In this document: piece by piece, positions 33,064 to 43,867 of the stretch
Layout of the letters: each line of letters begins with the position of its first letter
Numbering within the stretch: position 1 is the stretch's first letter
NCBI GenBank assembly: GCA_963575645.1
Contig: OY754465.1
Span: 38,466,401 to 38,530,400, forward strand
Origin: Xanthostigma xanthostigma
Taxonomy: Eukaryota; Arthropoda; Insecta; Raphidioptera; Raphidiidae
Direction of reading: 5' to 3'
Length of the DNA: 64,000 nucleotides
Position numbers and translations under genes: made by a program
The notes under the pieces: generated by a model
Told to the model about the DNA's origin: nothing
Databases searched by the model: none
Seen by the model: only the letters and a program-made list of their open reading frames with translations

Positions 33064-33239
33064 TGACGTGATAACATCTTATAAATTGATGAAACACCGG
33101 CTGCACGCACGAAAAAGTGTCACGTTCCGCCTGAGCCTGAGCGTGCAAGCGAGAGCGCGGTATAAGCGATAGAGAGGCACGATCGGCCCAAGCGTCGGCT
33201 TGTACGCATTTCAATTTTTCTTTATGACGTTATCACGTA
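33064..33239. mobile_element. Miniature inverted-repeat element with GC-rich core
   Basis: TGACGTGATAACATCTTATA at the left pairs with TATGACGTTATCACGTA at the right. The core (GTTCCGCCTGAGCCTGAGCG and AAGCGAGAGCGCGGTATAAG) is far more GC-rich than its surroundings. It is non-coding, and the target duplication is not clear. Confidence 0.6.
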
Positions 33240-33780
33240 AAACTATCGTCCGTAAACCGACTTTACAGACAACCAATTTTTGTTATACTTAAAGGGAAAA
33301 CATGATTTCAGAATTTTTGTTATACTTAAGGAAAACCAGCATAACGAACCGATGTTGAGAAATTTATTTAAACTGGCTTTTATAAAAAAAACTCGTCTAA
33401 CGATTTTTCCCAATTAAAAATGTTTTCTAGATAGTTTTTAACAGTACACTTATTTAATTAGTATTCTTGTATCGGTTCGGGATTAATTTACACATTGCTG
33501 CACAAAATAACAAGTACATACTATAATTGGGAGGCCACGTAATGTCATTATATTCTGTATAACAGCTGTATTTATGATTAAAAAAAACCGCAGAGTAAAT
33601 TTAAATGATAATGCTTTTAAAGTAGGAATAATAACAAACAAATGAAAGTAAAAAATAACGTGAATGAGATAATAATATTAAAACGAAATCAGCAAACGAG
33701 ACTTGACATGATACAAACATAAATCGTCAAGGCGTAAAAACGAAGAAATGATATAATCGATTTTTAAGATGCTTGCTTAA

Positions 33781-33970
33781 TAAATAAAATTATTATCGCC
33801 AATTTTTTAAGATTATAATATATTGACAGAATTTATAAAATTATAGTTCAATAGATGACGTTTCGGTCCCCGATTTGGAGTCTGTTCATCTATTGAATTA
33901 TAATATTTTTATAACTTTTGTCAATATAAATATAGTCTGAAAAAATTGGTCGATAATTTTATTTATTTGA
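33781..33970 (-). mobile_element. Palindrome with a hammerhead-like core at its centre
   Basis: The left arm (33781-33858) and right arm (33886-33970) are inverted copies: TTCAATAGATGA faces TCATCTATTGAA, and AAAATTAT-CC-AATTTTT faces AAAAATTGG-ATAATTTT. The 27-bp centre, read on the minus strand, gives a GACTCC-AAATC-GGGGAC hairpin followed by CGAAACGTC, the helix II and GAAA side of a hammerhead. The 5' core is diverged (GATGA in place of CUGANGA). In this fold helix I would be the whole arm. Confidence 0.55.
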
Positions 33971-34044
33971 AGAGCTCTATATTCAGACGTTAATCAAAGA
34001 TTTGAATACTTGCTTAATGTCAAGCCTCATCATTTTTAGATTTT

Positions 34045-34170
34045 TTTTATATCAGTCGATCAGTCTGTCTGTCTGATTTCAATGAAATTTGGTACACGTA
34101 GTATATAAGGGCTCATCAACTCAAAGGGAAGACTACATTATCCGGTTCGCTCGCGTTGATATATTATAAT
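34045..34170 (+). repeat. Dispersed repeat scrap with TCTGTCTGTCTG block
   Basis: CAGTCTGTCTGTCTGATTTC, AATGAAATTTGGTACACGTA and TTATCCGGTTCGCTCGCG. The same combination appears at 32895-33005. It is non-coding. Confidence 0.5.
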
Positions 34171-34569
34171 ATATAAAACTTTTTGTTGCCACAGGGAAAC
34201 GGCTAATAAAAAGTGATGGTTTTCAATTTTGATTGAGAGAAAAGGTACATTGTGTTACTAGCATAGAACATTGACGATTGTGAACGAGGGTGGCGCAGTC
34301 GTCAATTTCGCTTAAGTAACACATAGTGCTGTTGTTATACATTGAAAGAACAACACTAAATATTTACAAAAACACCGTAAATGGATATTGTAGAATAGGC
34401 CGAATTATCAAAAGTAGTTTAGGAACATCGCCTAAGATGGTGCCACTTTCGCTTAATTTCGATTCGAAAAGGATTTCCCAAGGACTTTATATTTTATATC
34501 ATTGGCACCAAGCGCAAACTTCCCGTTAAACAAGCAGAAAAGAGACTGTATTTTACACTGTGCACTACA

Positions 34570-34797
34570 GAAGTAAAACTGGTTTAATTGTAAAAAAAAC
34601 TAAAAAAACTTTTTATGGTAGTGGTACCGATCGCCAGGATCGAACCTACGACCTTTAGGTTACGAGGCAACCGGTCTACTTCTTTGCTACCACAGTTGTT
34701 TTTATAGTATATTGTATACGTACATTGCGACACATTCGTTATATTTTTAATTTCAGGACTCAATTTTACTCTGCCGTGCTAAAAGAAGTTTGACTTC
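34570..34797 (-). mobile_element. tRNA-like element bounded by inverted ends, copy 1
   Basis: The 228-bp unit starts GAAGTAAAACT and ends AGTTTGACTTC, short imperfect inverted repeats. On the minus strand it has a roughly 100-bp leader (GAGTAAAATTGAGTCCTGAA and AATGTGTCGCAATGTACGTA), then a tRNA-like block, then a T-rich trailer. Related units are at 48337-48930 and 57386-57640. A polymerase III SINE normally lacks inverted ends, so the combination is unusual. Confidence 0.6.
34621..34693 (-). ncRNA. tRNA-like sequence with intact B box
   Basis: The 73-bp minus-strand segment begins GTGGTAG and ends GTACCAC, so six acceptor-stem pairs are possible. GGTTCGATCC is a perfect B box in the expected T-arm position, and TAGCAAAGAAGTAGA is a degenerate A box. 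The anticodon region reads CCTCGTAACC, suggesting a tRNA-Thr(CGT)-like ancestor, but the anticodon stem does not pair properly. It is not a functional tRNA; it is the promoter part of a repeat. Confidence 0.55.
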
Positions 34798-35364
34798 AAA
34801 AAGATTATACGATAGCTGCAGCCTCTGACAATTTATGAATTGTTTCAAAGAAAATATAGAGTAAAGCAAAACTAATGTTCAATGAAAGGAAACGACAAAA
34901 TAATCTGGTTCAGTTGGAAATGGAAATGATCGCGCGATCAGTAAGTACCATAAATTCAATAATTACGAGCGTCTATAATGCACAATCTCTGGAGTCATTA
35001 AATCACAATAGGGAAAGTTTCGTAAAAAATATGTTTTTTTTTCGAAATAACAGAAAACCAACAGAAAAAGAATAATGATGTGTTACAGTTAATGCTTTTA
35101 GTCATCATTTCCTTTGTGGGTTAATTGATTTTAGAATATTCATTAATAGAAATGCAATTCAATTGAAAAATGATTTCAAGGTTTCATTCTCTGCCTAAAG
35201 TCACAAAGATGTAACTGTTATCTTGGCAAGCTCGATAAAAGAGGATGTTTAAATTGAACTAACTGTGCTTAATATAATAGATTTCAATCGACACCGATTT
35301 ATATTTTGCCTAAGCTGCTTATTTTGCCGAAACGAGCATGAAGCCGATTATTCGCGGCGATATA
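34798..35364. other. No gene recognised
   Basis: A short plus-strand frame at 34875-35075 has no resemblance to any family. No repeat defined. Confidence 0.4.
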
Positions 35365-35686
35365 TTGGGTTGTCCGATAAGTTCTTGCCGTTTTTTTAAA
35401 TTAATACACACAACACTGTCTTCCGTAGATGAAGATCTTGCTTCGCTCGCGGGGTCGCTTGTTTTTCTTTCAGCTATGGCACCCTCTCCGTATACGGCAC
35501 AAATTTCTCTAGCAGCTTCCGTGGCTTTGGCAAACAAAAATGAATCCAAACAAAAAAACTAAATATACTTTCTTGTAGAGCGAAAAGTTCTCTTTAGAAT
35601 AACACAAAACATTATACCAAAAAATTTCATTTCGATCGCTAATTTTTTAATTTAAAAAAACGGCAAGAACTTATCGGACAACCCAT
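35365..35686 (-). mobile_element. Internally deleted mariner transposon
   Basis: The termini TTGGGTTGTCCGATAAGTTC and GAACTTATCGGACAACCCAT are inverted repeats of about 30 bp, continuing into TTGCCGTTTTTTTAAATTAA on the left and its complement on the right. TA flanks both sides (35363-35364 and 35687-35688). Termini of the form GGGTTG plus a TA duplication, together with a mariner-type N-terminus inside, identify the element. At 322 bp it is about a quarter of a full mariner. Confidence 0.85.
35400..35549 (-). pseudogene. Mariner transposase N-terminal remnant
   Basis: On the minus strand the frame from 35549 reads KATEAAREICAVYGEGAIAE followed by RKTSDPASEARSSSTED. The first part is the helix-turn-helix region of mariner transposases (typically NATEAA-ICAVYGEGA). 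It is joined directly to a distant serine-rich piece by an internal deletion. All catalytic DD34D residues are missing. Upstream, another frame carries ENFSLYKK, a possible shifted beginning. Not functional. Confidence 0.75.
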
Positions 35687-38050
35687 TACAATAAAATATA
35701 TCGATAACAACTTTTTAAATACCTAGTAGACAATCATGTAGGGACATCTTTCCTCGACAAAAGATTATGACAGCTCCATGTATCTTTCAATTTTTCTTGT
35801 TACTTTTCGCTCATAAAAATTTGTCAAGATGTGCCTTGGTTGAGGATGGACCAAGGACATGGTCATGAATAATAAAACTACCATTGGCAACAAAAGACTT
35901 ATAAGTATTGTCCAGAAAATTATTCAGCCTACATTTACACTAAATTACCTGAAAGGTTGAAAAACAATACCTTCTCAATTAAAAAAAAAATATATTAAAC
36001 ATCTTTTAGTAGAACGGACCTTTTATAGTCTTAATGAATTTTTATGTTGCTGATAGAATTTATATTTCGTTGACGTGGTCAAATAGGTATGTATGTCTCA
36101 ACTAGCCAAATATCTATTTATCTATAACGTTTTACAAGATCCAAGGAAATATGGAATAATTCTTGGCCTAAAATAAGTATTTATTTATTTCAATTTTAAA
36201 GCAAGTTCTAAGAACTATTTGAGAGTTAATATATGAAATAGACTATTTGTCTTTTATTTTTATTAAACGTTCATATTATAATATTAGTTCACGGAGATTT
36301 TTATTTTGCTTGAATGCTTCCGTTTTATAGGATAATAATAGCATTCAAAATTTCAAATATATAACTTGGTGCGAAAACACTATGTCGTCATTTTTGTAGT
36401 ATACACATATATACTAGTTTTGCTCGGTATTGGTTGCACGAAACTCGTTTATTATTTACTCACGTGTGTGTATTGTGTGTTTATATAAATAGGTATATGA
36501 GTGTTTACTACAAAGCTGACGTTATATTTCAAACCATCAGGGTGAATGGCGTTTTTTGATGTCAAAAAATTGCAATTTTAAAATTGAAACTATAAATTAA
36601 CCTCGTGTTTTTGTGAGTACAAACCCATCATTTCAAATTTCATATTCAATAATAAATAATAATAACAATTTATTTTTCCTTTTGCACATTTAAAATGTGT
36701 GGCATAAGTCAATAGTCAGTCCTATAATGCAAATACTAATAACACGATACAAATTAAAAGTTAGAAATAAATAAAATAAATTATCGTATTCACATAATTT
36801 AATAATAATTTATTTTTTGTAGTGCCATATAGGTATCCTATACTAAGGATTTGTTGGAGAGTTGCTAGCCATCTGGCAACACTTATCGTAATACTAGTAA
36901 AATTCTTTTGATATTAACATCGGTGTCTATAACCGGACGGACAACTGTTTTTATGATGTGATAATTAATTACTTGTAACTGCATCGAGAGAATATACCCA
37001 ATTAGCCTTTTGTGGATCCGCCACTGGGATTTATTCAGATCATGCAGGACAACCAGAACATTAATTGTAAGTTGTTTATTGTTAATTGAATAGTGAATTG
37101 TATATGTTGTTGATGTTCGCACAAGTTGTTACGTAATGTGAAATAAGTGCACATGGCTGTCAGTCCGTATTGAGAGCTTTACAGAAGACAACTGCCGCCA
37201 ACAGAGAATTAGAGATGAGCGACTTTGATTAAATAGCTGGCGCTGGCGCTCGGTTTATACATAACTAGTCGCTACTCGCGGCTTCGCACGCGGTTGAGAC
37301 GAAACACTGATGCATTCCTATTATTTGGCATAGTTACTCCTTTCTCGACGTAGACCCCCCTAATAAATTCAAAATTGTTGACATTCACGTGATTAACGTC
37401 CTGACAAATCTTGAAAATGACACTCATGCTGACTTGCACTGCGGCTTCACCTCGGGCAACGTGGCGCGCAGTGCAAGATATCAAACGTTTGATCCTTAAG
37501 GTGTAATATACTATTAGGGTGAGAGATTGTTTGTTAGGAGAGTTTTTGTCGGGACTAGGGAGTTGTTGACACGACGACGTTTTTTGCGAGGTGAAAGCGA
37601 TGGGTGCAGGGGGAAGTTCTCCAAAAAAATGCAGAGCCTAGACCTAAATAGTTAATCAGCTTCGGGATTGATGTTCCTGACACTGGCTTGATGGCTTGTC
37701 AAGGTTTCGATTGAATTTTAGATCCAGGTTACATTTCTGTAATACCGAGACACAATGGAATGTGAATTCGTATGCGTAAATCATATTTGAATAGCTTCAC
37801 ACCACGTTAAACATTGTTACTATTTCCAAAGAATAATTTTTTTTGTGTTCCTACATTAATAATAATTAATAGTCAGTCAAAAATAGTCAATTTTATTGCC
37901 AACTATCACTTTCCTGAATAATCCAGCTCTGTCCAGAATTAACCCTAATTCCTATTTAATCTTGTTCATGTGATCGGGACTGATATATCTAATCCGGAAT
38001 AGAGATGAACGATATATTACTTAGTCGCTAATATCTGAATATCAAGTGGA
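35687..38050. other. Region without supported gene
   Basis: AT-rich to about 37140, then somewhat GC-richer. A CTACTCGCGGCTTCGCACGCG block at 37270-37291 is a motif common in insect repeats. The minus-strand frames 36883-37122 and 37272-37484 show no domain. No palindrome defined. Confidence 0.4.
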
Positions 38051-38051
38051 C

Positions 38052-38352
38052 TTCAGACTAGCTATCGATGACTACCCAGCGATTACAGCGATAAAAATAA
38101 TTGTCACATAAGAAATATTATGTCCAGGAAAAATAAAATTCACGATGACTAAGTAATTATGATTATTTTCGAAAGACTTTATGAAATACAAAATGTAGTA
38201 ATGAATTATTTATTATTGTAACGACAACGACTACGTAATATTATATACTAAGCGATATTTTGCTACTATAGTGATTTAGTCGGCAATACGTGGATTTCCC
38301 TGTTCACTGCAGTGGCCAGTAAGTTCAGTTCAGACTAGCTGCCAGTGACTGA
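38052..38352. repeat. Two direct copies of a CAGACTAGCT module
   Basis: CAGACTAGCTATCGATGACT at 38052 and CAGACTAGCTGCCAGTGACT at 38333 are direct copies about 280 bp apart. A palindrome CCAGTGATCACTGG lies at 38431. This suggests an unresolved miniature element. Confidence 0.35.
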
Positions 38353-38799
38353 CTGCACATATGCATAATCTTTTCAATGATCGGTGATCGCTTGTCGCAA
38401 ATTTGTCTGTATTGGTCGCACATAGTCGTACCAGTGATCACTGGACGCTGCAAAAAATTAGCGGTACTTGGAAGTCGCTGTCACTAAGTACCGGTAACTG
38501 AAATTAACCAATAAGCTCATCTTTAACCCGGATAGAAGCCCAACACAGAACTGTTACTGATATTTGGGTATTTTCAAATAGCAGTAACAATAATCTATAT
38601 ATTATATATAAAAAAAATTCTCGTGTCACAATTTTGGCCGCGCAAATCTCCGAAACCACTGAACAGATTTTTTTGAAATTTTGTAAATAAATGTGTGTTA
38701 CTTGGTGCAACATAGGGTATAGAATAGATTTTATTATTTTTTTTTGTACAATATTACGGTATTTTCTCAAAAAACTTGTATGTTTGCTTCTGAGCTAAT

Positions 38800-39470
38800 T
38801 TAGATGTGAAACAAATAAACAAAACGTTTTAGTATCAAATAGCGACATCTATCTGTTAGAACTCTCAATTAGCTCAAAGCTGTTAGTTCAGAAGCAAATT
38901 TGGTATTATTAATTCTTCCTCACATATGTTTCATAGACAAACAATACATTGTACACACAGAAGCAAACACACAACTGTTTTAGTACCAAATAGCAACATC
39001 TGTACACCGACACTAAACCTCAATCGTTCTGTCATCTAACAGAAACAAGACAAACTAAAATTTCCGGCCACATTGTTCCATTAGAAATAGACTTCTATAC
39101 AGTCTCTCTTCTCTGACAATGTAAACCACGAAGTCATAATAAGAAGAACCAGCTCGAGCATAGCGGTGGACCGATATCTGTCGCATGAAACAATATGACG
39201 TCAGCTACTGGGTAATGCACACAGGTAGAAAGAACCGAAGTTTTCCCCGGTAGTGATAGCAGCGCTATCTCGCGTGCGCCAGAAAACGGTCCATTTCGAA
39301 ACGCAGCAGGCATAGGAAGCTAGGACTACTGATTAAAGAGTTCCTGATTTAGTACTAAATAGCGATATCTGTCAGAAAGCTCAAAGATATTAGTTCAGAA
39401 GCAAATCTGATAGCTACACTTAATCACGTGTGTTTCATAGACAAACAATACGACGTAAAAACAACGCATG
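38800..39470 (+). repeat. Three related modules containing AAATAGCGACATCTGT
   Basis: AGTATCAAATAGCGACATCT (38831), AGTACCAAATAGCAACATCT (38983) and AGTACTAAATAGCGATATCT (39351) are followed by GTTAGTTCAGAAGCAAAT and CATAGACAAACAATACA blocks in matching order. The modules are direct repeats with unequal spacing, and they are non-coding. Confidence 0.55.
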
Positions 39471-40483
39471 TGTTTTGTTTTTTGTGTATCATTGTTTTTC
39501 CGAGTCCGCTATAATTCCAAGTCCGATACATCATAATAATGTCAATGTTTAATAGGTTATCCACAAATCCGGACGAAGCCGGACCGGACCGCCAGTATCT
39601 GTTATAAAAATAACAATCTGGCTCATCACTGACGTTGAAGCGAACGGTTCTCGTAGATACTTTCCGTAATTTCACATTCTTTGCATCCGTCTGTCAGTCA
39701 CAGCGTACTGCACTCTAATCTAAGCCATTTGTATGTAGAATTAGAATATCAATTGCATTAGAAATAGTAAGTTTGTTTACGTATGCGTTCTTATGCAAAT
39801 ATATGCATTTCCATATTTGAATAACAAAAAAGAGAGCTCCTGTGCACTCATAACAACAAACTGCATTGTCTATTCCGTATAACTGATAAAAAAATTATAA
39901 TCCCATTCTATGTGGGACCGACCTTCAGTGATAAATTTGAGATTATAATACTACCGGATGATAATTCAAACTGTAAGGCCACTGAAAAAGCGTCAGGGCT
40001 AAGTCCGGGTTTCTATGCGCATGAAGCATATAATTTTATTGTCAGTTGATAAAAATATTAACGGGCCATATTAGAAACCGTCTTTGTGTAATCTAAGCGC
40101 AGGACAAATTTTTGTTACATAACCGACCGCGGGGCTTACTGCAATATTTACACGGACCATTTCGACACCTTTTCGACCTCCCTCTATGTTGGGGGCTAGT
40201 TACATTGTAGGGCTGATTTTTTAGGTGGGTTGAGACTATCAAAAAGAAGCAGTATTCCAAACTTCATACATGTAGATCAAATAGTTTCCAAAATGTGAGT
40301 GCCCAGAAATCCGATTTTGTCATTCACTGATTTACTGCAGACTGACTGAGAGGTCATTATGGCTTTGAAACTTGGAACAAAGATAGTGTTATAGTGATAA
40401 TTACGAGGAAAATTAAAAAACAATAAAAATTCAACGTGACGGATTGTTACACGCGCAATAGCAGCTTTTGATTTGTTCAGTTA
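39471..40483. other. No gene recognised
   Basis: Contains one CCGGACGAAGCCGGACCGG module at 39568-39590. The rest is AT-rich and unassigned. Confidence 0.4.
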
Positions 40484-40948
40484 AGGCTCAATTACATTGA
40501 GCGAGTTTACAAGCTGCTTGTTGGCGAGTTTAGAAGCGGGCGAGTTGGCTAGTGAGATACGTATGATGACACACAAACTTCTCACTCGCTCACTAGCCAA
40601 CTAGCTAACGAACCACGTATTGTGAATTTGTTGTTGTTTTTCTTTCATTTCCGTCGACATTTTGTAGACACTGAAACCAGAAACTATCAAGACGCATCTA
40701 GTTCACTAGCAACTATGATGAGACACGGCTAGTTTACTGGCTAACAATCCCAAACGCCAGCGAGTAGCGAGTAAAGTTGACCGGCTTTCAACTTTACTGC
40801 GAGTAAAGTTGACCGGCTTTCAACTTTACTCGCAGATAGTTTACAGTCTGCTACTTGACTAGTAAACTGATTACACTGAGCGAGTTTACTAGCAACTAGC
40901 GAATTCGCCAACAAGCAGCTTGTAAACTCGCTCAATGTAATTGAGCCT
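40484..40948. mobile_element. PIF/Harbinger-like miniature element
   Basis: AGGCTCAATTACATTGAGCG at the left is perfectly mirrored by CGCTCAATGTAATTGAGCCT at the right. The match continues through GAGTTTACAAGCTGCTTG and its complement. TTA stands on both sides (40481-40483 and 40949-40951), the 3-bp duplication typical of PIF/Harbinger. Inside, a 32-bp block holding AGTAAAGTTGACCGGCTTTC is duplicated in tandem near 40768 and 40799, and each copy is itself palindromic. No transposase is present. Confidence 0.8.
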
Positions 40949-41518
40949 TTAGTCAGGAGTTAGTAAGATAGATAAGATAAGATTTTATTGTCACATTATA
41001 AAAGTAAGTAACAATTTTATATATTTTTATATAGGTACTGGTTCCTTATTAATTACCCAGTGGAATAAGCTTAATGCTAACATAAATGTTGTTTATTAGT
41101 AGTCTTATGTGTTACCATTTTTATTTTTTTGCGTATATAGGGAAAAGTTTAAAAAAACCCTACGCTAGATAATATCAAGAGTTAGTAAACATAAACAGAT
41201 CGGAAATGTTATCGATTATTTTTAGAGATTCACGGCTTAACTTGATTTTTAAGCTATCTGATTAGAAATCAAGTTGAGTTCAGGTCTGCAAGTATTAAAA
41301 TTCTAAAATCAAATAAGTCACGACAGTTATATTTCAAGTACTTGAAAAATCAACACTACATGTTTTTTCAAAAATTTTCACAAAAAAAGTAAAATGTTCT
41401 TATAACTGCTAAACAGCTTAAGTTATTAACAACATTTTTGAAAGTGGTTAATATATCATACCTATATGTATTTGAACAAAAATATGATCTATAATTAATT
41501 AGTGTATTTTCCATATGG

Positions 41519-41940
41519 TACATACACTATTGGCGTTGGTCGGATGGCAGGACCTAAGGGTCGAACCAAAATTTCATAGCCTCCTGAACAATCTGGTACC
41601 TCTTTTGGAAATGTTTATATTATATATGATTATGTTGGAATCCATTACCTACTACATAAAGCCTAGTTAAAGTGATCTCAATTGGGCTATTTTAAGGGTT
41701 ATAGTTTTTATAAGTTGAAAGATGTTCTTAAGTTCAAAAATACTGAAGAAATCCTCAGAATCGTTTCAAAATTTAAATTTTACCTATTAGTGAAGCTAAC
41801 GTGCTGTTAAAATTTTAATAAAATCGGCCCGACAGGACTGAACTTATAAATTGTATGAAAACGTTAATTTGTGGATATGAATTTACTTACTGAAATCTGA
41901 AGAATGTATTTAATTTGGTGCAGATGTATGATTGATATTA
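41519..41940 (+). repeat. Long copy of dispersed repeat family A
   Basis: Begins CACTATTGGCGTTGGTCGGA and continues through CATAGCCTCCTGAACAAT, AGAATCGTTTCAAAATTTAA, AAAATCGGCCCGACAGGACT and TAATTTGGTGCAGATGT. All of these occur in the same order, reverse-complemented, at 58128-58745. It abuts the fold-back at 41941. Confidence 0.7.
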
Positions 41941-42662
41941 ATGCTAAGAACACGCGTTTTACATACATTTTTTACTTAAATTTATAACTCAGATCTATAG
42001 TGGCGTGTTTAAGTCGGACGAACATGTAAATATTTTGAAAAGAAACAAGATTACCCCTCCCCCCCATTTTCAAGGATGCGGAACACGGTGATGTAATTAA
42101 AATTTCTCTTTGTGGTTGTGCAACCCTTCAAAATAACCAAAAACCACCCCCTAAAAAATGTTTTTTCCTTATTTTTGAGGATGCTGAGCACGGTGGTGGT
42201 TATGAAAATTGCCGCCGACTCTCACCAACCCCTCCACCGGCCAAATCTCAGAATCCTCTGAAACGGGAAGATAACCCAATTTTTCTGGTGATACGAAAAC
42301 AAAATCACCCGTTTCGGAGTTGAGATTTGGCTGGTTGATGGGTTGGTGAGAGTCGGCGGCAATTTCCAACAACACCACCGTGCTCAGCATCCTCAAAAAT
42401 AGGGAAAAAACATTTTTTCGGAAAGGGAATAACGTATACCTATTGCGCGTTTAAAGGGGAATTTATGGCCGTTTTGGGAGTTCCGCAGCCTTAAAGAGAA
42501 ATTTTAATATCACCACCGTGTTCCGCATCCTTAAAATCAGGGGGGGGGGTAATCTCGTTCCGGCTCCAAATATTTACATGTTCGTTCGACTCACACACGC
42601 CACTATTGATCTGAGCTATAAATTTAAGTAAAAAAATAATGTAAAACGCGTGTTCTTAGCAT
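41941..42662. mobile_element. Fold-back element, arms about 350 bp
   Basis: ATGCTAAGAACACGCGTTTT at the left is mirrored at the right end (AAAACGCG then TGTTCTTAGCAT). The arms match along CAAGGATGCGGAACACGGTG, GAGGATGCTGAGCACGGTGG and GCCGCCGACTCTCACCAACC, with the symmetry axis near 42280. C-runs at 42056-42065 face G-runs at 42541-42550. It is non-coding; the apparent frames are mirror artefacts. Confidence 0.75.
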
Positions 42663-43596
42663 AGATTTAATGAATATGTCGTTGGTCTTAATTCATTAGC
42701 GTTACATTTGTTACAAAGGCGAGAAATGCAGCGCGAAGCGCGAGTACTAGAGACTTAAAAATAGCACGATAATGAACAGCGCAAATTCGAGCGTGGATTG
42801 GCAGGCGAGGAATCAACAGATCGGCATGATTTTTTTTAAATACTGGAAATTGAGTCTAGTTTAAATAATACATTGGATGGAGTCTCAGAAGCACTGAAAA
42901 GAGATGCGAGCGGAAAAACCGGGCGCAAGAATTTTGGCAAAGAACTTTAAACTTTGGACGCCAATAACTTTTTTCCAGTACATTGGAGAGTTTTACTTGA
43001 TAGAAATTCAATTAAAGAGTAAATCCTGACGAGTCCAACGATCCCAGAATGATTGCTGTGGGATTATTAGAACGCGAGATATGAGTAAATGAAAAAATAA
43101 AACAGAATCCAAGATGACGGCGGACAGGGCAATTTGGAAAATGCGCAAATTGAGGGTTAAGGTCTCAATCAAAGACTCTTTTGAATGAGCAACAAATTTT
43201 TTTGGATCAATTCCTAAATGCACTGGGCTATAAGTCAAATCAAGAAGTAACGATAGAATAATCAAGTCAGGTTAAGTTTTGAATTTTTAAAATGCTTGAT
43301 TTTCAAGTCAAGTAGTTGTAAAAATGTCTAGCTTCTTGAATTGATGATTTCTAATCCTTTTTATTAAATTAAATATTAAACTTTCTATACATTTAACGGC
43401 GAGCATATGGATGCCATAAAACTTTATACAAAATACGAATGCATTGCACATCAGAACATCAATAACTTATTGTTCTATAAGTATATTCATAAAAAAATTA
43501 AAGGTACTATGGGAATCTGAAAAAGATATCTTCAACATGGCGTAGAAAAAAACCCTTATTTATTTTTGGTACAAGCTGCTATTGTAAAATCTAAAC
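42663..43596. other. No gene recognised
   Basis: Slightly GC-richer around 42715-42800 (GCAGCGCGAAGCGCGAGTAC) with no assignable feature. A minus-strand frame at 43008-43265 has no family resemblance. Confidence 0.4.
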
Positions 43597-43867
43597 CAGT
43601 GGTTCCCAAACTTATTTGGCTTACCGCCCCCTTTCCAGAAAAAAAATTACTCAGCGTCCCCTGGAAATTCTTTTTTTTATTTTAAAAGAAATTAAACAGA
43701 AAGATATATGTAATGATGTTTCTACCTTTTTCGTAAAATATAGTAAGTAAAAAAGGTGTAAATTAGAAACATTGAAGCTTGAAGTTATGCACCTGTAGCC
43801 ATCACCGCCCCCCTGGATTGTTGCAGCAGCCACCAGTGGGCGGTAGCTTCCACTTTGGGAATCACTG
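43597..43867. mobile_element. hAT miniature element with perfect 8-bp target duplication
   Basis: The ends CAGTGGTTCCCAAACTTATT and CACTTTGGGAATCACTG are imperfect inverted repeats of the classic hAT form (CAGTGGTTC). The 8-bp duplication ATCTAAAC stands at 43589-43596 and 43868-43875. The interior carries ACCGCCCCC-type stretches at both sides and no coding content. Confidence 0.9.

Noticed and set aside
34621..34693. Functional tRNA gene
   Set aside because: The anticodon stem does not pair, the A box is degenerate, and the same block occurs in other repeat copies.
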